NCBI GenBank assembly: GCA_050260375.1
Contig: JBLNCA010000030.1
Location: 6,082-70,081 of the forward strand
Direction of reading: 5' to 3'
DNA length: 64,000 nt
From: DTFZ01 sp050260375
GTDB taxonomy: Bacteria > Bacillota > Clostridia > Christensenellales > SZUA-584
A program made the translations under genes and the position numbers. Below the pieces are notes generated by a model that ran no database searches, was not told where the DNA came from, and saw only the letters and a program-made list of their open reading frames with translations. Positions 1-9,143 of the stretch are shown piece by piece. Within the stretch, counting starts at the first letter, position 1. Each line of letters starts with the position of its first letter.

Positions 1-1
1 A

Positions 2-886
2 TTGCTGCGCTCGGCAAAAAAAGGCCTTATTCGCATCGAAGCGGGCATACAGTCCACCCATCCGGAAACGCTGCGCGCGGTAAACCGCGGCTCGCTCAAG
101 CGGGCTGCGCTTGAAAACCTAAAAGAGCTCTGCCTTATGGATAACATACGCGTGCATGCCGACCTGATAGCCGGCCTGCTTTACGAGAGCTACAAGACGT
201 TTGCAAATTCGTTCAACGACGCGTATAACTTAAAGCCCGAGGAGTTGCAGCTAGGCTTTTTAAAGCTGCTGAAAGGCTCGCCGCTGCGAGCAAGCGCCGC
301 CGATTACGGCATAGTTTATGCGGAATACGCGCCTTACGAGGTACTATTTACAAACGACATATCATTTGAGGAATTATCCACGCTGCACCTTATAGAAAAG
401 GCGCTCGGCATGCTCTATAACTCGGGGCTCTGCCTTACGGCGCTCGAGCATATAATACCGTATTTTGAATCCCCGTTCGCTTTTTTTGAAGCGTTCGCGC
501 TGTTCCTTGACGGCGAGGGCTGGTTCTCGCAGTCCCACAAAACAAAGGCGCTGTTCGAGAAGCTTTATTCGTTCGCGTCTTTAAACGGCTGCCCCGGCGG
601 CGAGATTAGGGAAGCGCTCGCGTTTGACTGGCTGTGCATTGAAAAGCCGGGGGCCTGGCCGGAATTTCTCGAGTCTTGGGCAGAATCGGGACGCGAGCGG
701 CTGCGCGGATTTTTAAGCGATCCAGGCAACATAAGCGCGTACCTGCCCGCATACGCCCGCCTCTCGCCTGGCGAGATAGCAAGGCGCTGCTTTGCCCATA
801 CTTTCAGCGAATTATTCCCGGGAAAAACTGTGCTTTTCGACTACGGAAAACGCCGCGGCGACGACGGCTTTGTTCAGGTCATATAG
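2..886 (+). CDS. B12-binding radical SAM protein, DUF4080 type (5' truncated)
   Basis: The reading frame runs in from the window edge, so the cobalamin-binding N-terminus and the CxxxCxxC cluster motif are not visible. What remains begins in the second half of a radical SAM barrel: the segment GIQSTHPETLRAVNR is the usual late-barrel strand and loop, and DLIAGL matches the DLI-x-GLP strand of B12-dependent radical SAM enzymes. The region after about residue 150 fits the DUF4080 C-terminal domain, with a final LSPGEIARRC helix. The family is annotated as B12-binding radical SAM protein, with unknown substrate. The stop is at 884-886. The gene stands alone; the next gene is on the other strand. 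Confidence 0.75.
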   Translation: MLRSAKKGLIRIEAGIQSTHPETLRAVNRGSLKRAALENLKELCLMDNIRVHADLIAGLLYESYKTFANSFNDAYNLKPEELQLGFLKLLKGSPLRASAADYGIVYAEYAPYEVLFTNDISFEELSTLHLIEKALGMLYNSGLCLTALEHIIPYFESPFAFFEAFALFLDGEGWFSQSHKTKALFEKLYSFASLNGCPGGEIREALAFDWLCIEKPGAWPEFLESWAESGRERLRGFLSDPGNISAYLPAYARLSPGEIARRCFAHTFSELFPGKTVLFDYGKRRGDDGFVQVI

Positions 887-911
887 AATTATAAAAGGCT
901 GTCAAGAAACA

Positions 912-937
912 GGCGGGCGATCAAAGATCGCCCCTAC
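912..937. repeat. short palindromic intergenic repeat (GGCGATC/GATCGCC type)
   Basis: The arms GGGCGATC and GATCGCCC are separated by two bases and followed by CTACA. The same GC-rich palindrome with a CCCCTAC tail recurs several times at 9.8-10.3 kb. It lies in the gap between convergent genes. Such repeats are common in Clostridia; this looks like a non-coding miniature repeat. Confidence 0.5.
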
Positions 938-1052
938 ATGCACGGCCATGTATGCGATTATATACCATATGTTTTAGGAAACGATCCCCTGTGTCGTTTA
1001 CGAAAATGTATCTCTGCACAGCCCCTTATATATTGAAAAGATGTTTAAAGAC

Positions 1053-2471
1053 TTAAAGCCTCCTGCGCTTTGCCCACCTTGAAAGCCCGCAAAGGAACAC
1101 CGCCAGCGCGGGCACGCCAGCCGCGGCCGCCATAAGCAACGGTTTCATGTCCTGGTTTAAGCTGAGCCTGTAGGCGGCGTCGGCCTCGTCGTAAAGCTTC
1201 TTTGCGGGTATGTACACCGGCCCCTGGCTGCTGCCCAAAAACTTTATCGTGTTTAAAAACAAATCAGAATTGCCCTTGTAAGAGTAGTCCGCAGACGAGG
1301 TAATAAACGACGACGACGAAAAAACTACAATGGACGTCTCGTCCTTCTTTGCCAGCGCTCCCGCAATAAACGAACCCGCGGTTCCCGACTCGCCGCCGAG
1401 GTTAAGCGGCTCGCGCGCGTTTACTGCGCGGCACGATATGTCCGTTGAGAGCAGCGGCACGGTTTGTACTCCCTCCGCCTGCGACAGCTCTATAACGCCC
1501 GCGTACGAGAGCACAGGCCGCAACGGCTTACCGGATATGTACAGCGCTTCCGCGCCTTCCTCCGTCACCGCAGGCATTACGTTAACGGGCGACTTATACG
1601 TCTGCGCGGGGTTACCCCCTATTATTACGTTGCTGCCTATACTGATGCCGTATCCTGATATCAGCGCCTTGAAATTATTAAGCCTGTCGCCGAGGTATTC
1701 GGTCTCGCCCGTCTCTTCATCCGCGCTCATGCTGTCCATAAAGAACACGGCGCGGCCGCCCGAGTCGAGAAACGCCTTTATGTTGCGGTATCCCGCATCG
1801 CTTACGTCCTCTTTCGGGCCTATCACGGCGAGTATATTCGAAGCAGGGTCAAGCGGCGCTTCCGCGGTGATGAACCCAGCGCCGTAATACATATCCTCTA
1901 TATCGGCAATAAGCCTGTCGCACGGCTTGCTTTCCCCTTGTCCGGACAGAAAGACGACCCTGCCTGCTTTTTCCTGCGCCACGTATTTTATCGCGGATGT
2001 TATCCTCTGCTCGCCCCTGAAATACTTAACGCCCGGCGATATGCCCGTCCTGCCCGAATCCTGATACAGGTCGCTTGCCGACAGTACCGCCGTCCTTTTG
2101 CTTTGCGAAGCCGACATAATATCCGTGTCGGATACTATCACCGAGCGCTGCGCCGCGCCCAGCGCCGCCGCTTCCTTCGAGTCGGCGCCTACGGTTCCAA
2201 CGCTTAAGTTTTCCGACGCGGAGGCATAGCTTTTAAGAAGTGCGTACGTTAAGTCCCTCTCCTCGCCCTCTACGTAATATACGTACACTTTTTTCTGCAG
2301 CCCGCCTAGCGCCTGCTTCGTGCCTTCCGAGAGCACAGTATACTGCTCGCGCGTCGCGTCGAGCCGCAGGTTATAGCCGTCCTCCAGCCAATACGCCAGT
2401 ATGTAGGCCCCCAGCGCCAGTGCCGCCGCAGCTATTGCCGCTATATATCTTTTTCCCGTAAATCCTCTCAT
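1053..2471 (-). CDS. GldG-like auxiliary protein of an ABC exporter
   Basis: A 472-aa protein with one N-terminal membrane segment (about residues 8-28), a long extracytoplasmic region and a C-terminal membrane segment (about 440-462) before a basic tail. This is the layout of the GldG/ABC_transp_aux family, which works with a GldF-type permease and a GldA-type ATPase in Gld and related exporters. The motif VVFLSGQGE in the first third fits the family core. It is the last gene of a three-gene minus-strand operon with the permease 11 bp upstream and the ATPase before that. The cargo is not known; in Clostridia these systems are not tied to gliding. Confidence 0.75.
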   Translation of the reverse strand: MRGFTGKRYIAAIAAAALALGAYILAYWLEDGYNLRLDATREQYTVLSEGTKQALGGLQKKVYVYYVEGEERDLTYALLKSYASASENLSVGTVGADSKEAAALGAAQRSVIVSDTDIMSASQSKRTAVLSASDLYQDSGRTGISPGVKYFRGEQRITSAIKYVAQEKAGRVVFLSGQGESKPCDRLIADIEDMYYGAGFITAEAPLDPASNILAVIGPKEDVSDAGYRNIKAFLDSGGRAVFFMDSMSADEETGETEYLGDRLNNFKALISGYGISIGSNVIIGGNPAQTYKSPVNVMPAVTEEGAEALYISGKPLRPVLSYAGVIELSQAEGVQTVPLLSTDISCRAVNAREPLNLGGESGTAGSFIAGALAKKDETSIVVFSSSSFITSSADYSYKGNSDLFLNTIKFLGSSQGPVYIPAKKLYDEADAAYRLSLNQDMKPLLMAAAAGVPALAVFLCGLSRWAKRRRL

Positions 2472-2482
2472 AATACCATCGT

Positions 2483-3163
2483 CTACTTTGTACGCATATT
2501 ATGCGCCGTCATGCGCGCCGAAGCGTACAACAGCAGCGCGCTTGCGCTAATAAAATATATTATATCGGAAATCCCCACAACGCCTGAAAGAAACGCGTTC
2601 AGATGATAGGAAGGAGTAGCCTTTACAAGCGCGTCCCCGATACCTTTCATGCCGGGCAGCAGCGCCTGTATGAGCAGCACTAATAGCATTGCGCACAGGC
2701 TGAGCGCCCCGGCAACCGCCCGCTTCGTAGTGAACGAGGACGCAAACTGCCCGAGCGATATAAGCAGCGCGCCGAGCAGCAGCAAGCCTAATAGCCCGGA
2801 GCCTGTCTCGCTCCACGAAGGATCGCCTAGGAACACCAGTATAAGCGGGTATATGAGCAAAGCCCCGAGCGCCGCCGCAAGCACGGTGAGAGCCGCGAAG
2901 TGCTTTCCGGCGATAATAGCCCCTATGCGCACGGGCGCCGAAAGCAGCGTCCTGTCGCCGCCCGCGGGCCTCATAGTAAGTAACGGAACCGCTGCGAAAA
3001 GCGCATACTGTATGCTGTCGAACACCGAGTTCATACTTGTATTCTCGCCGCCAATGTTGACGGTCGCAAACGCGGCGCCTCCTACAAACAGCACGGACGA
3101 TATGAACAAATAAGCGGAAAGCGTATTGAAATACGACTTCAGCTCTTTACAATATACGGCTCT
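2483..3163 (-). CDS. ABC exporter permease (GldF/ABC-2 type)
   Basis: A 226-aa membrane protein with about six hydrophobic segments and the N-terminal KELKSYFNTLSAYLF typical of GldF-type ABC-2 permeases. I chose the ATG at 3163 because the following residues match the family's N-terminus and the frame overlaps the end of the ATPase gene by 17 bp; a longer frame to 3211 would add an unlikely basic leader. It pairs with the ATPase upstream and the GldG-like protein downstream. Confidence 0.75.
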   Translation of the reverse strand, partial: RAVYCKELKSYFNTLSAYLFISSVLFVGGAAFATVNIGGENTSMNSVFDSIQYALFAAVPLLTMRPAGGDRTLLSAPVRIGAIIAGKHFAALTVLAAALGALLIYPLILVFLGDPSWSETGSGLLGLLLLGALLISLGQFASSFTTKRAVAGALSLCAMLLVLLIQALLPGMKGIGDALVKATPSYHLNAFLSGVVGISDIIYFISASALLLYASARMTAHNMRTK

Positions 3164-4103
3164 CATTGTCCGTTTCTTCACCACCCGCCAATTCGGAAAA
3201 TATATCTTCAAGCGTGAGCTTTAAGCTGCTTAAGCTTAGTAGAGCTATATCCGACCGCGCCGCAGCGCGGAATATGCCCTCGCGCACGTCAATATCCGAC
3301 TCAACCGCGAAATCGCACGTGCCGCTTTCATTGCATCCCAAAGCCTCCGCATACTCCACGCCCTCTATGCCGCGCAGCAGCTCAAGCCCCTTTTCCCTTC
3401 CGGTTTTCAGCCGTACTTTCAAGCGCTTCTGTGAGCCCGCCGTTCTTAAAAGGCTCTCGGTGGACTGCCTTGCTGCCACCGCTCCCTTGCTCAGTACTAT
3501 TATGCTGTCGCAAATTAAAGCCGCCTCGCGTATGCTGCGAGTCAGCAGCGCTATCGAATATTCGCCTCTCAGCGATTTTATGGTTTCACGGAAGCCCTCC
3601 GCTTCGTCCGGGCTGAGCCCTGAAAACGGCTCGTCGAGTATAAGCGCCTGAGGGTCCCCGCAGAGCGCCCCCGCCAATGCTGCGCGCTGAAGCGCTATTC
3701 TCGGCGCGCTGCGTATCAGCTGCCCGCCGTATTCCGACGCTCCCGCTTTCAAAAGAGCGCGCGCGGCATGCTCTTTAGCTTCTTTCCGTGCTACGCTTTT
3801 CAGCGAGCATACAAACGATATGTATTCGTCAACCGTCATCTCCGGGTAAAGCATCGAACGCTGAGGCACATATCCTACCGAGCGCTTCGCTAAAAGCGGG
3901 CGTTTTTGCATATCGTATCCGCCCAAAGTTACGCTGCCCTGCGTCGCGTAAGCGCAGCCGGACATTATATCGGCAAGCGCCGTCTTGCCCGACGCCCTAC
4001 GGCCAATGATAGCCGCCGCCTCGCCTTTTGCAATAGACAGCGTAACGTTTGTAAGCGTATAATCCGCGCCAGTTTTTTTATACACGGCATTAAGCTCTAC
4101 CAA
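3147..4103 (-). CDS. ABC exporter ATP-binding protein (GldA-like)
   Basis: A 318-aa nucleotide-binding subunit. Walker A reads IIGRRASGKT, the Q-loop is in SVGYVPQRSMLYPEMTV, and Walker B is ALILDEPFSGL. The normal LSGGQ-like signature is replaced by SAPRIALQRA, which is unusual and could weaken ATP-sandwich formation. After the ATPase domain (about 1-215) comes a roughly 100-residue C-terminal extension typical of drug/Gld-type exporters. It is the first gene of the operon with the ABC-2 permease and the GldG-like protein. Its promoter should lie in the 4104-4282 gap shared with the divergent sipL-like gene. Confidence 0.8.
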   Translation of the reverse strand: MVELNAVYKKTGADYTLTNVTLSIAKGEAAAIIGRRASGKTALADIMSGCAYATQGSVTLGGYDMQKRPLLAKRSVGYVPQRSMLYPEMTVDEYISFVCSLKSVARKEAKEHAARALLKAGASEYGGQLIRSAPRIALQRAALAGALCGDPQALILDEPFSGLSPDEAEGFRETIKSLRGEYSIALLTRSIREAALICDSIIVLSKGAVAARQSTESLLRTAGSQKRLKVRLKTGREKGLELLRGIEGVEYAEALGCNESGTCDFAVESDIDVREGIFRAAARSDIALLSLSSLKLTLEDIFSELAGGEETDNESRIL

Positions 4104-4282
4104 AAAAACATCCTCCCGGAAGAATAACCTATATATTGCAGAATAATTATATCAAAGAGGCAATTATACCGGTGTAAATTATCTGTGAATTTGTGTATTT
4201 TGCTTTCGGCCGGTCATATTTCCTTTAATTTATATGTATATATGTTAAAGAGAACTATCTTCGAAAAGAGAGGTTTAAGAAT

Positions 4283-5791
4283 ATGAAAATACAGAAAACA
4301 TCCTTCAAAACGGAGACGGCGCTTGGAAGCAAACCCGTCGAGAGCCTTGTCGAAGGAAAGCTTACGGTGCCCGCCGACAAAGCGGACATAGGGCGCATAC
4401 TGCTCGTGCAGGGCAAGGTGCACGTTAGCGCGGAGCCTGGCGACGGTAAGGTTTTTATGGAAGGAACCGTGAAGTTCAGCGTTGTATATATGGGTTTTGA
4501 AGGCAGCATAGATTCCTTTGAATCGTCCTCTCCGTTCAGGCACACCGAAAACGTCGAAAACGCAGGCGCGAACATGAACGTATACGCCAAAGGCAGCGTA
4601 AAGGAGATAGAATTCAACGTTGAAGACGACCGTACGATATACGTAAAGGGCGTAGTCGCACTCAGCATAAACGGCAGCGTTGAAGACACGCACGAAGCGG
4701 TCGTCGGCGCGGATTCGCCCGATATACAGGTAAGGTCGTTAAGGCATCGCATACCGGTCGCCAGGGAGCACAAGCGGGACACGGCGACGATGCGCGAGGA
4801 TATACGGATACCGCAGAGCATGCCCAAGGCCGAAAAAGTGCTGTACTCCGACGCGTACGCGGTTGTAAAATCGGTAAAGTCGGAGGATATGAAGATAATC
4901 GTCGAGGGCGATATAAAGCTCATGGTGCTGTACCTTTCTGAAGACAAGAACGCGCCGCTTCAATATTTCTACGACTCGCTGCCTTTCGGAAGCATGCTCG
5001 CGTCCGAGAACGCGGCAATAGACGACGTAGTGCTGGCCAACGCCGACCTTTACGACCTTGGCGTGGACGTCGCCGAAGAGGGGGGCGACATACTTCGCAT
5101 AAGCGCGAAGATAAACGTGATGTGCACGGTAAACACGCATAACGATATCGAATACATGGAGGACGCGTATTCTCTGAAGAACAGGCTGAATATACGCTAC
5201 GGCGACTGCTGCTTTAAGTCTGCCCACCTTGCGGGCAGCGTAAAGGCGTTCGCGCGCAGCGCTATAACGATACCGCCTTACGAGCCCAGCGTTTCAAGGA
5301 TAGTCTGCATGAAGGCGTCGCCGGTAATAATATCCGCCACGCCCAACACCGATCGGGTATACTTGGAGGGGCTTATGATGTTCACTATATGCTACGCGTC
5401 GTCCGAAGGAATGCGCAGCTATTCCGGGGAGATACCGTTCGAGTCAGAAGCTCAGATGGACGGCCTTTTACCCTCTCACGACGTGGACGTATCCGCCGAA
5501 GTCGAATATTGCTCGTATGAAGGCGCGGGCAGGGACATAAGCGTAAAGTTCATGATGGATGTGCAGATAATGGCGTTTTCAAGAAGCGGCTTTAAGCTCG
5601 TTTCGGATATCGAGGAGACGGAGGAAATGGCGCCGCATAAAAAGGGCATCACAATCTACTTCGCGGACGGCGGCGAAAACCTGTGGGACATTGCAAAGCG
5701 CTATTCAACGACGCTTGAAAGCGTAAGGCGTTTCAACCCCGACATCGAAGACAATCTGCAGCAGGGCCAGAGGATACTCATAATGGGATAA
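4283..5791 (+). CDS. sipL: SipL-like spore coat morphogenesis protein (SPOCS and LysM domains)
   Basis: A 502-aa protein with three SPOCS/DUF3794-like segments (roughly residues 30-140, 180-290 and 320-430) and a C-terminal LysM module (about 455-501; ITIYFADGGENLWDIAKRY and later RFNPDI). This is the architecture of SipL, the clostridial functional counterpart of SpoVID that binds SpoIVA and ties the coat to the forespore surface; its LysM is needed for SpoIVA binding in C. difficile. The start is supported by AGAGAGG about 9 bases upstream. A TCATATT box at 4215 could belong to a sporulation sigma promoter, but the spacing to a -10 is unclear. It is monocistronic, with a terminator at 5814. 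Confidence 0.85.
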   Translation: MKIQKTSFKTETALGSKPVESLVEGKLTVPADKADIGRILLVQGKVHVSAEPGDGKVFMEGTVKFSVVYMGFEGSIDSFESSSPFRHTENVENAGANMNVYAKGSVKEIEFNVEDDRTIYVKGVVALSINGSVEDTHEAVVGADSPDIQVRSLRHRIPVAREHKRDTATMREDIRIPQSMPKAEKVLYSDAYAVVKSVKSEDMKIIVEGDIKLMVLYLSEDKNAPLQYFYDSLPFGSMLASENAAIDDVVLANADLYDLGVDVAEEGGDILRISAKINVMCTVNTHNDIEYMEDAYSLKNRLNIRYGDCCFKSAHLAGSVKAFARSAITIPPYEPSVSRIVCMKASPVIISATPNTDRVYLEGLMMFTICYASSEGMRSYSGEIPFESEAQMDGLLPSHDVDVSAEVEYCSYEGAGRDISVKFMMDVQIMAFSRSGFKLVSDIEETEEMAPHKKGITIYFADGGENLWDIAKRYSTTLESVRRFNPDIEDNLQQGQRILIMG

Positions 5792-5813
5792 TTCATTATC
5801 CGTTAATATTAAA

Positions 5814-5839
5814 GGGCGCACATAGTGCGCCTGTTTTTA
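5814..5839 (+). terminator. Rho-independent terminator after the sipL-like gene
   Basis: The stem GGCGCAC/GTGCGCC has a 3-base loop and is followed by TGTTTTTAT. It lies 23 bp after the stop codon, between convergent genes. Confidence 0.85.
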
Positions 5840-5858
5840 TGCTGCCCATGCTTGCCCG

Positions 5859-6128
5859 CTATATCCTGTGCATCGCGTCGAATATCTCTTCGCGCATTAT
5901 ACGAATGTCCATGCACATCTCTTTGCCCACGCTAGTTAGCTCGTCGGAAAGCGCCGCAAACGACTCGGTGCAACCTTCAAGGTCCACCAGCATTATCATA
6001 GCGAAGTAATCCTGTAGCACCGTCTGGCTAATATCCAGTATGTTAACTCCGCGTTTGCTCAGCGCAGCCGATACGCCCGCTATTATGCCTGTCTTGTCTT
6101 TTCCCGATACCGTTACTATAGCTTTCAT
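5859..6128 (-). CDS. ACT domain protein, UPF0237 family
   Basis: An 89-aa protein that is a single ACT domain. The N-terminus KAIVTVSGKDKTGIIAGVSA and the ILDISQTVLQDYFAMIMLVD strand match the UPF0237/PF13740 family, which is exactly this length. ACT domains bind small ligands, often amino acids, but no ligand is established here. It is the last of three closely spaced minus-strand genes, 22 bp after the DUF1330-like gene. The start has a GGCGGG element upstream. Confidence 0.85.
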   Translation of the reverse strand: MKAIVTVSGKDKTGIIAGVSAALSKRGVNILDISQTVLQDYFAMIMLVDLEGCTESFAALSDELTSVGKEMCMDIRIMREEIFDAMHRI

Positions 6129-6150
6129 TTTCCCGCCGCCTTAAATTAAA

Positions 6151-6438
6151 CTATTTGCCCTCAACCACTATTGTGTCGCATTCAGAAGAGGAAAGCCTGT
6201 GCCTGAGTATGCGCCGGTACTCGTCCGAATTGTACCAGCGTTTAAATTCTTCCTTGCTCGGGAACCGTATGAGCACTGTCTTTGTGTAATCCCAACCGCC
6301 TTCGAGCACCCAGGGTTTTTCGTCCACCGCGAGGTATTCGCCTTCGAATTTTGCGAACACTTCGTCTGCGTCCTTTAAGTATTTCCCGTACTCTTCCTGA
6401 TCGTGTATACGTATATTCGCTATAAAATAAACGCTCAA
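6151..6438 (-). CDS. DUF1330 family protein
   Basis: A 95-aa protein with the ferredoxin-like dimeric alpha/beta-barrel features of DUF1330: the start MSVYFIANIRIHDQEEYGKY, the EGGWDYTKTVLIRFPS strand, and the RWYNSDEYRRILRHR helix. Function in this family is not known; related folds include monooxygenases and stress proteins. It sits between the UPF0316 gene (18 bp upstream) and the ACT gene (22 bp downstream), so it is probably cotranscribed with them. Confidence 0.8.
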   Translation of the reverse strand: MSVYFIANIRIHDQEEYGKYLKDADEVFAKFEGEYLAVDEKPWVLEGGWDYTKTVLIRFPSKEEFKRWYNSDEYRRILRHRLSSSECDTIVVEGK

Positions 6439-6456
6439 ACGCTCCTCCGATATCGC

Positions 6457-7005
6457 CTACTTCTTTATATATCCTCCGCTTACTACCCTTACGTCGTTCA
6501 CCGTTACTACCGCGTGCTTCAGCTTCGACTTTATTATGGACAGCGCGGCGGGTATGCGCTTGCGCTTAAGGTGCAGCACCAGCACTTCCCTCTTTCCGTC
6601 CTTGCCCTCGCCCTCCATCACCGTTACGGCGAAGTTGTGGCTTCTCAGTTCTTCCACAAGGCTGTTCGCGTCGTCGTCTGTAGGCACAATTACCTGCAGC
6701 GAGCTCAAACCGAAAGCGAGCTTTCCTTCCAGCCATGAGCCCAGCCAGTTTCCGCACGCGAACGCGAGCGCGAACACTATGCACCTTAGTATGTCCTGCT
6801 GAAAGCCCACTAGCACTGTACCGGTGACTATAAGCCACAGCGTTATCTCAAAGAAAGCGGTGATAGACCCCATCAGCCTCTCGCCGCGGTTTATAAGCAC
6901 AATCCTTATCGTCGACACGGTAACTTCAACGATCTTGCCGAAGAATACAAACAGGTATACCCAAATGCTTGGATGCGCCAGTATGTTTGTTAAAAAGTCT
7001 TCCAT
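6457..7005 (-). CDS. UPF0316 / DUF2179 membrane protein
   Basis: A 182-aa protein with three membrane segments in the first 95 residues and a soluble C-terminal DUF2179 domain (about 100-180). The N-terminal FFGKIVEVTVSTIRIVLINR and the GNWLGSWLEGKLAFG stretch are characteristic of UPF0316 proteins. DUF2179 is also the C-terminal domain of YitT-type proteins. Molecular function is unknown. It is the first gene of the operon with the DUF1330 and ACT proteins; a TTTCTCC-complement ribosome site lies just upstream. Confidence 0.85.
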   Translation of the reverse strand: MEDFLTNILAHPSIWVYLFVFFGKIVEVTVSTIRIVLINRGERLMGSITAFFEITLWLIVTGTVLVGFQQDILRCIVFALAFACGNWLGSWLEGKLAFGLSSLQVIVPTDDDANSLVEELRSHNFAVTVMEGEGKDGKREVLVLHLKRKRIPAALSIIKSKLKHAVVTVNDVRVVSGGYIKK

Positions 7006-7245
7006 ATTTTCTCCTGTTTTCAGTCATAATATATCATAATAATAATCGATGCAATACTTGTATTATCTGAGCTGCTATATCGTAAAAACGTCCGCCTCCC
7101 GCCAGTAAAAGTACGCATTTTTGTACACGCAACGTTATATCATATGCTTATAGTGAGAAAAAAGCCAACAGATTATCAACCAAACACTAAACCCCCTGTT
7201 GGAACTTTACGGGAGCGGCTTCGCTCCTTCTTTTTTTATACGCAA
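7006..7245. other. gene-free gap before the hairpin array
   Basis: AT-rich upstream region of the UPF0316 operon. A short GC palindrome with arms GGGAGCGG and TCGCTCC lies near 7210, followed by a T-run, and could end transcription on the + strand. No coding frame here has a ribosome site or family resemblance. Confidence 0.4.
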
Positions 7246-7369
7246 TTTACACCCCAAAAAGTCTCACGGCTTTTTGGGGACCCCGCATTTACACCCCAAA
7301 AAGTCTCACGGCTTTTTGGGGACCCCGTATTTACACCCCAAAAAGTCTCACGACTTTTTGGGGACCCCG
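7246..7369. repeat. three tandem copies of a 40-bp hairpin repeat (42-bp period)
   Basis: Three near-identical 40-bp units start at 7246, 7288 and 7330. Each has TTTACACCCC, a stem of CCCCAAAAAG with CTTTTTGGGG, then GGGGACCCCG. The units are separated by only two bases, so this is not a CRISPR array. The array begins 10 bp beyond the stop of the minus-strand XRE gene. Diverged members of the same family occur at 16454, 19795 and 28791. Confidence 0.85.
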
Positions 7370-7379
7370 TTATTAAACT

Positions 7380-8000
7380 TTATGCCCCGCGTTTTCCTGA
7401 CAGCAGGTGTTTTACCTGCGCGGGCTTAAGCCCTGAAGAAAGCAATATGATCACCTGCGCGGGCACGCCTATTACAAATATAAGCCAGATGTTGTCCGCA
7501 CGAAAAGAAAGATAAACTGCAAGCAGCGCGCTCCAGACAAGCAGCGTAATTATCGCTATGTTGACGGCGCGCTTCCCCCAAATCGAATTGAACACAAGCA
7601 GCACAATGAGCGCTACGGGCAGCGCATATATGTATATCATCCATGCGGGTTCTATAAGCGCCGCCGGAAGTATGCCCGAAAACACGAAAAGCACTGTCGC
7701 TACCAGAAACACCGATGAAGCGGACAGCAGCGCTATTATCAGGCGGTTGCGCTTTTTTTGTTTCGGTACGGGTATGATTTTGACCTTATGCTCCGCCTCC
7801 AGCAGATAGTCTACAGTGACGCCGAATAAATCCGCAATTCTTTTTAAAACGGTCACGTCGGGTATTGATTCCCCGCGCTCCCATTTGGAAACCGCCTTGT
7901 CCGAATAATTCAGTTTCTCCGCAAGCTCCGTCTGCGTCCAGTTTCTGCCTTTGCGCAATAATGTGATATTCATCGCGACAACAGACTTAAGTTCCACCAT
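7380..8000 (-). CDS. XRE-family regulator with C-terminal membrane domain
   Basis: A 206-aa protein. The N-terminal helix-turn-helix (about 10-65) contains WTQTELAEKLNYSDKAVSKW, a classic Cro/C1-type recognition region, followed by RGESIPDVTVLKRIADLFGV. A basic linker KQKKRNR leads to four hydrophobic segments (about 85-195). XRE regulators with a membrane tail are frequent in Clostridia and probably respond to an envelope or transport partner. It is monocistronic. The tandem hairpins at 7246-7369 lie immediately after its stop and may act in its 3' end. The start at 8000 has a weak ribosome site; M10 (7973) is possible. Confidence 0.8.
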   Translation of the reverse strand: MVELKSVVAMNITLLRKGRNWTQTELAEKLNYSDKAVSKWERGESIPDVTVLKRIADLFGVTVDYLLEAEHKVKIIPVPKQKKRNRLIIALLSASSVFLVATVLFVFSGILPAALIEPAWMIYIYALPVALIVLLVFNSIWGKRAVNIAIITLLVWSALLAVYLSFRADNIWLIFVIGVPAQVIILLSSGLKPAQVKHLLSGKRGA

Positions 8001-8252
8001 AACGCCAAAAACAACCCCCAGAGCGTTTTAGTAAAGTATACCATATGCCGAGGCAACAATCAAACCTGCAGTATTTGACTCTACCGTTGGTAGAATTGCC
8101 GCTGTTTTTCTCTACACCCCCGTAAACGACACATAGAGCCGCATACCCCTAAAGCTAGGGTGACTAAAGCGCCCCAAAGCTGTAAGGTGATTGCAAGCAT
8201 TTGAATGCTTTGGCCCTGCTGCGGCTGCAATAAACATATACAGGAGAATACT

Positions 8253-9137
8253 ATGTACGATTATGTTATTACCTGCTGCTCCACAGCGGATATGACGGAA
8301 GAATATTTTAAAAAGCGCTCTATCTCTTATGTGTGCTTTCATTTCCATATGGACGGAAAAACTTACGCGGACGACTTAGGCAGGTCCATGCCGCCGGACG
8401 AGTTCTACGAAAGAATGCGCCAAGGCGCACAGCCTACCACGTCGCAAGTCAACACCCAGGAATTCAAGGATTTCTTCGAGCCGTTTCTCAAAGAAGGAAA
8501 GGACGTACTCCATATAAGCCTTTCCTCGGGCATATCTGGAGCGTATAATTCCGCCTGCGCCGCGCGGCGGGAATTGCTGGCCGAATATCCCGGCCGACGT
8601 ATAAACATAGTAGATTCTCTCGGCGCTTCCTCGGGTTACGGGCTGCTCGTGGACATGCTTGCCGACGTGCGCGACAGCGGCGCTGCTTACGAACAGGCGT
8701 TTAAGTGGGCGGAAGATAACAAGCTTAACATACACCACTGGTTCTTTTCCACGAACCTTACCTCATACATAAAGGGAGGCAGGATATCCAAAGCGGCGGG
8801 GCTAGCAGGCACGCTGTTAAAGATATGCCCGCTTCTTAACATGGACGCGGCAGGCCGATTAGTGCCGCGCGAGAAAATACGCTCAAAAAAGAAAGTCATA
8901 CAGGAAATAGTGGAAAAGATGCGCCTGCATGCACAAGGCGGCTCTGATTACAGCGGCAAGTGCTTCATATCCAACTCCGCGTGCCGCGAAGACGCCGAAA
9001 CTGTCGCCCGCATGGTAGAGGCCGCGTTTCCCCGTCTTAACGGAAAAGTGCTTATTAACAGCGTGGGAACAGTTATAGGTTCTCACACCGGCCCCGGCAC
9101 GCTTGCGCTGTTTTTCGTCGGCGACAAAAGGAAGTGA
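8253..9137 (+). CDS. DegV family fatty-acid-binding protein
   Basis: A 294-aa protein with the DegV hallmarks: a TCCSTADM strand near the N-terminus, PTTSQVNTQEF, HISLSSGISGAYNSA, and VDSLGASSGYGLLV. DegV/FakB proteins bind a fatty acid, and FakB members present it to the FakA kinase. The start at 8253 follows CAGGAG by 7 bases; an upstream ATG at 8205 has no such site. A small membrane protein follows 6 bp after the stop, probably in the same transcript. No FakA is visible in the window. Confidence 0.9.
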   Translation: MYDYVITCCSTADMTEEYFKKRSISYVCFHFHMDGKTYADDLGRSMPPDEFYERMRQGAQPTTSQVNTQEFKDFFEPFLKEGKDVLHISLSSGISGAYNSACAARRELLAEYPGRRINIVDSLGASSGYGLLVDMLADVRDSGAAYEQAFKWAEDNKLNIHHWFFSTNLTSYIKGGRISKAAGLAGTLLKICPLLNMDAAGRLVPREKIRSKKKVIQEIVEKMRLHAQGGSDYSGKCFISNSACREDAETVARMVEAAFPRLNGKVLINSVGTVIGSHTGPGTLALFFVGDKRK

Positions 9138-9143
9138 GGCATC

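Noticed and set aside
4214..5227. Long open frames opposite the sipL-like gene
   Set aside because: They are shadows of a gene with strong codon bias and domain matches on the plus strand.
7246..7369. CRISPR-like array of 40-bp repeats
   Set aside because: The units are separated by only two bases; there are no spacers and no cas genes.
7144..7515. Protein with a repeated FTPQKVSRLFGDP peptide
   Set aside because: The peptide is only the translation of the tandem hairpin DNA; it has no ribosome site and overlaps the XRE gene end on the other strand.
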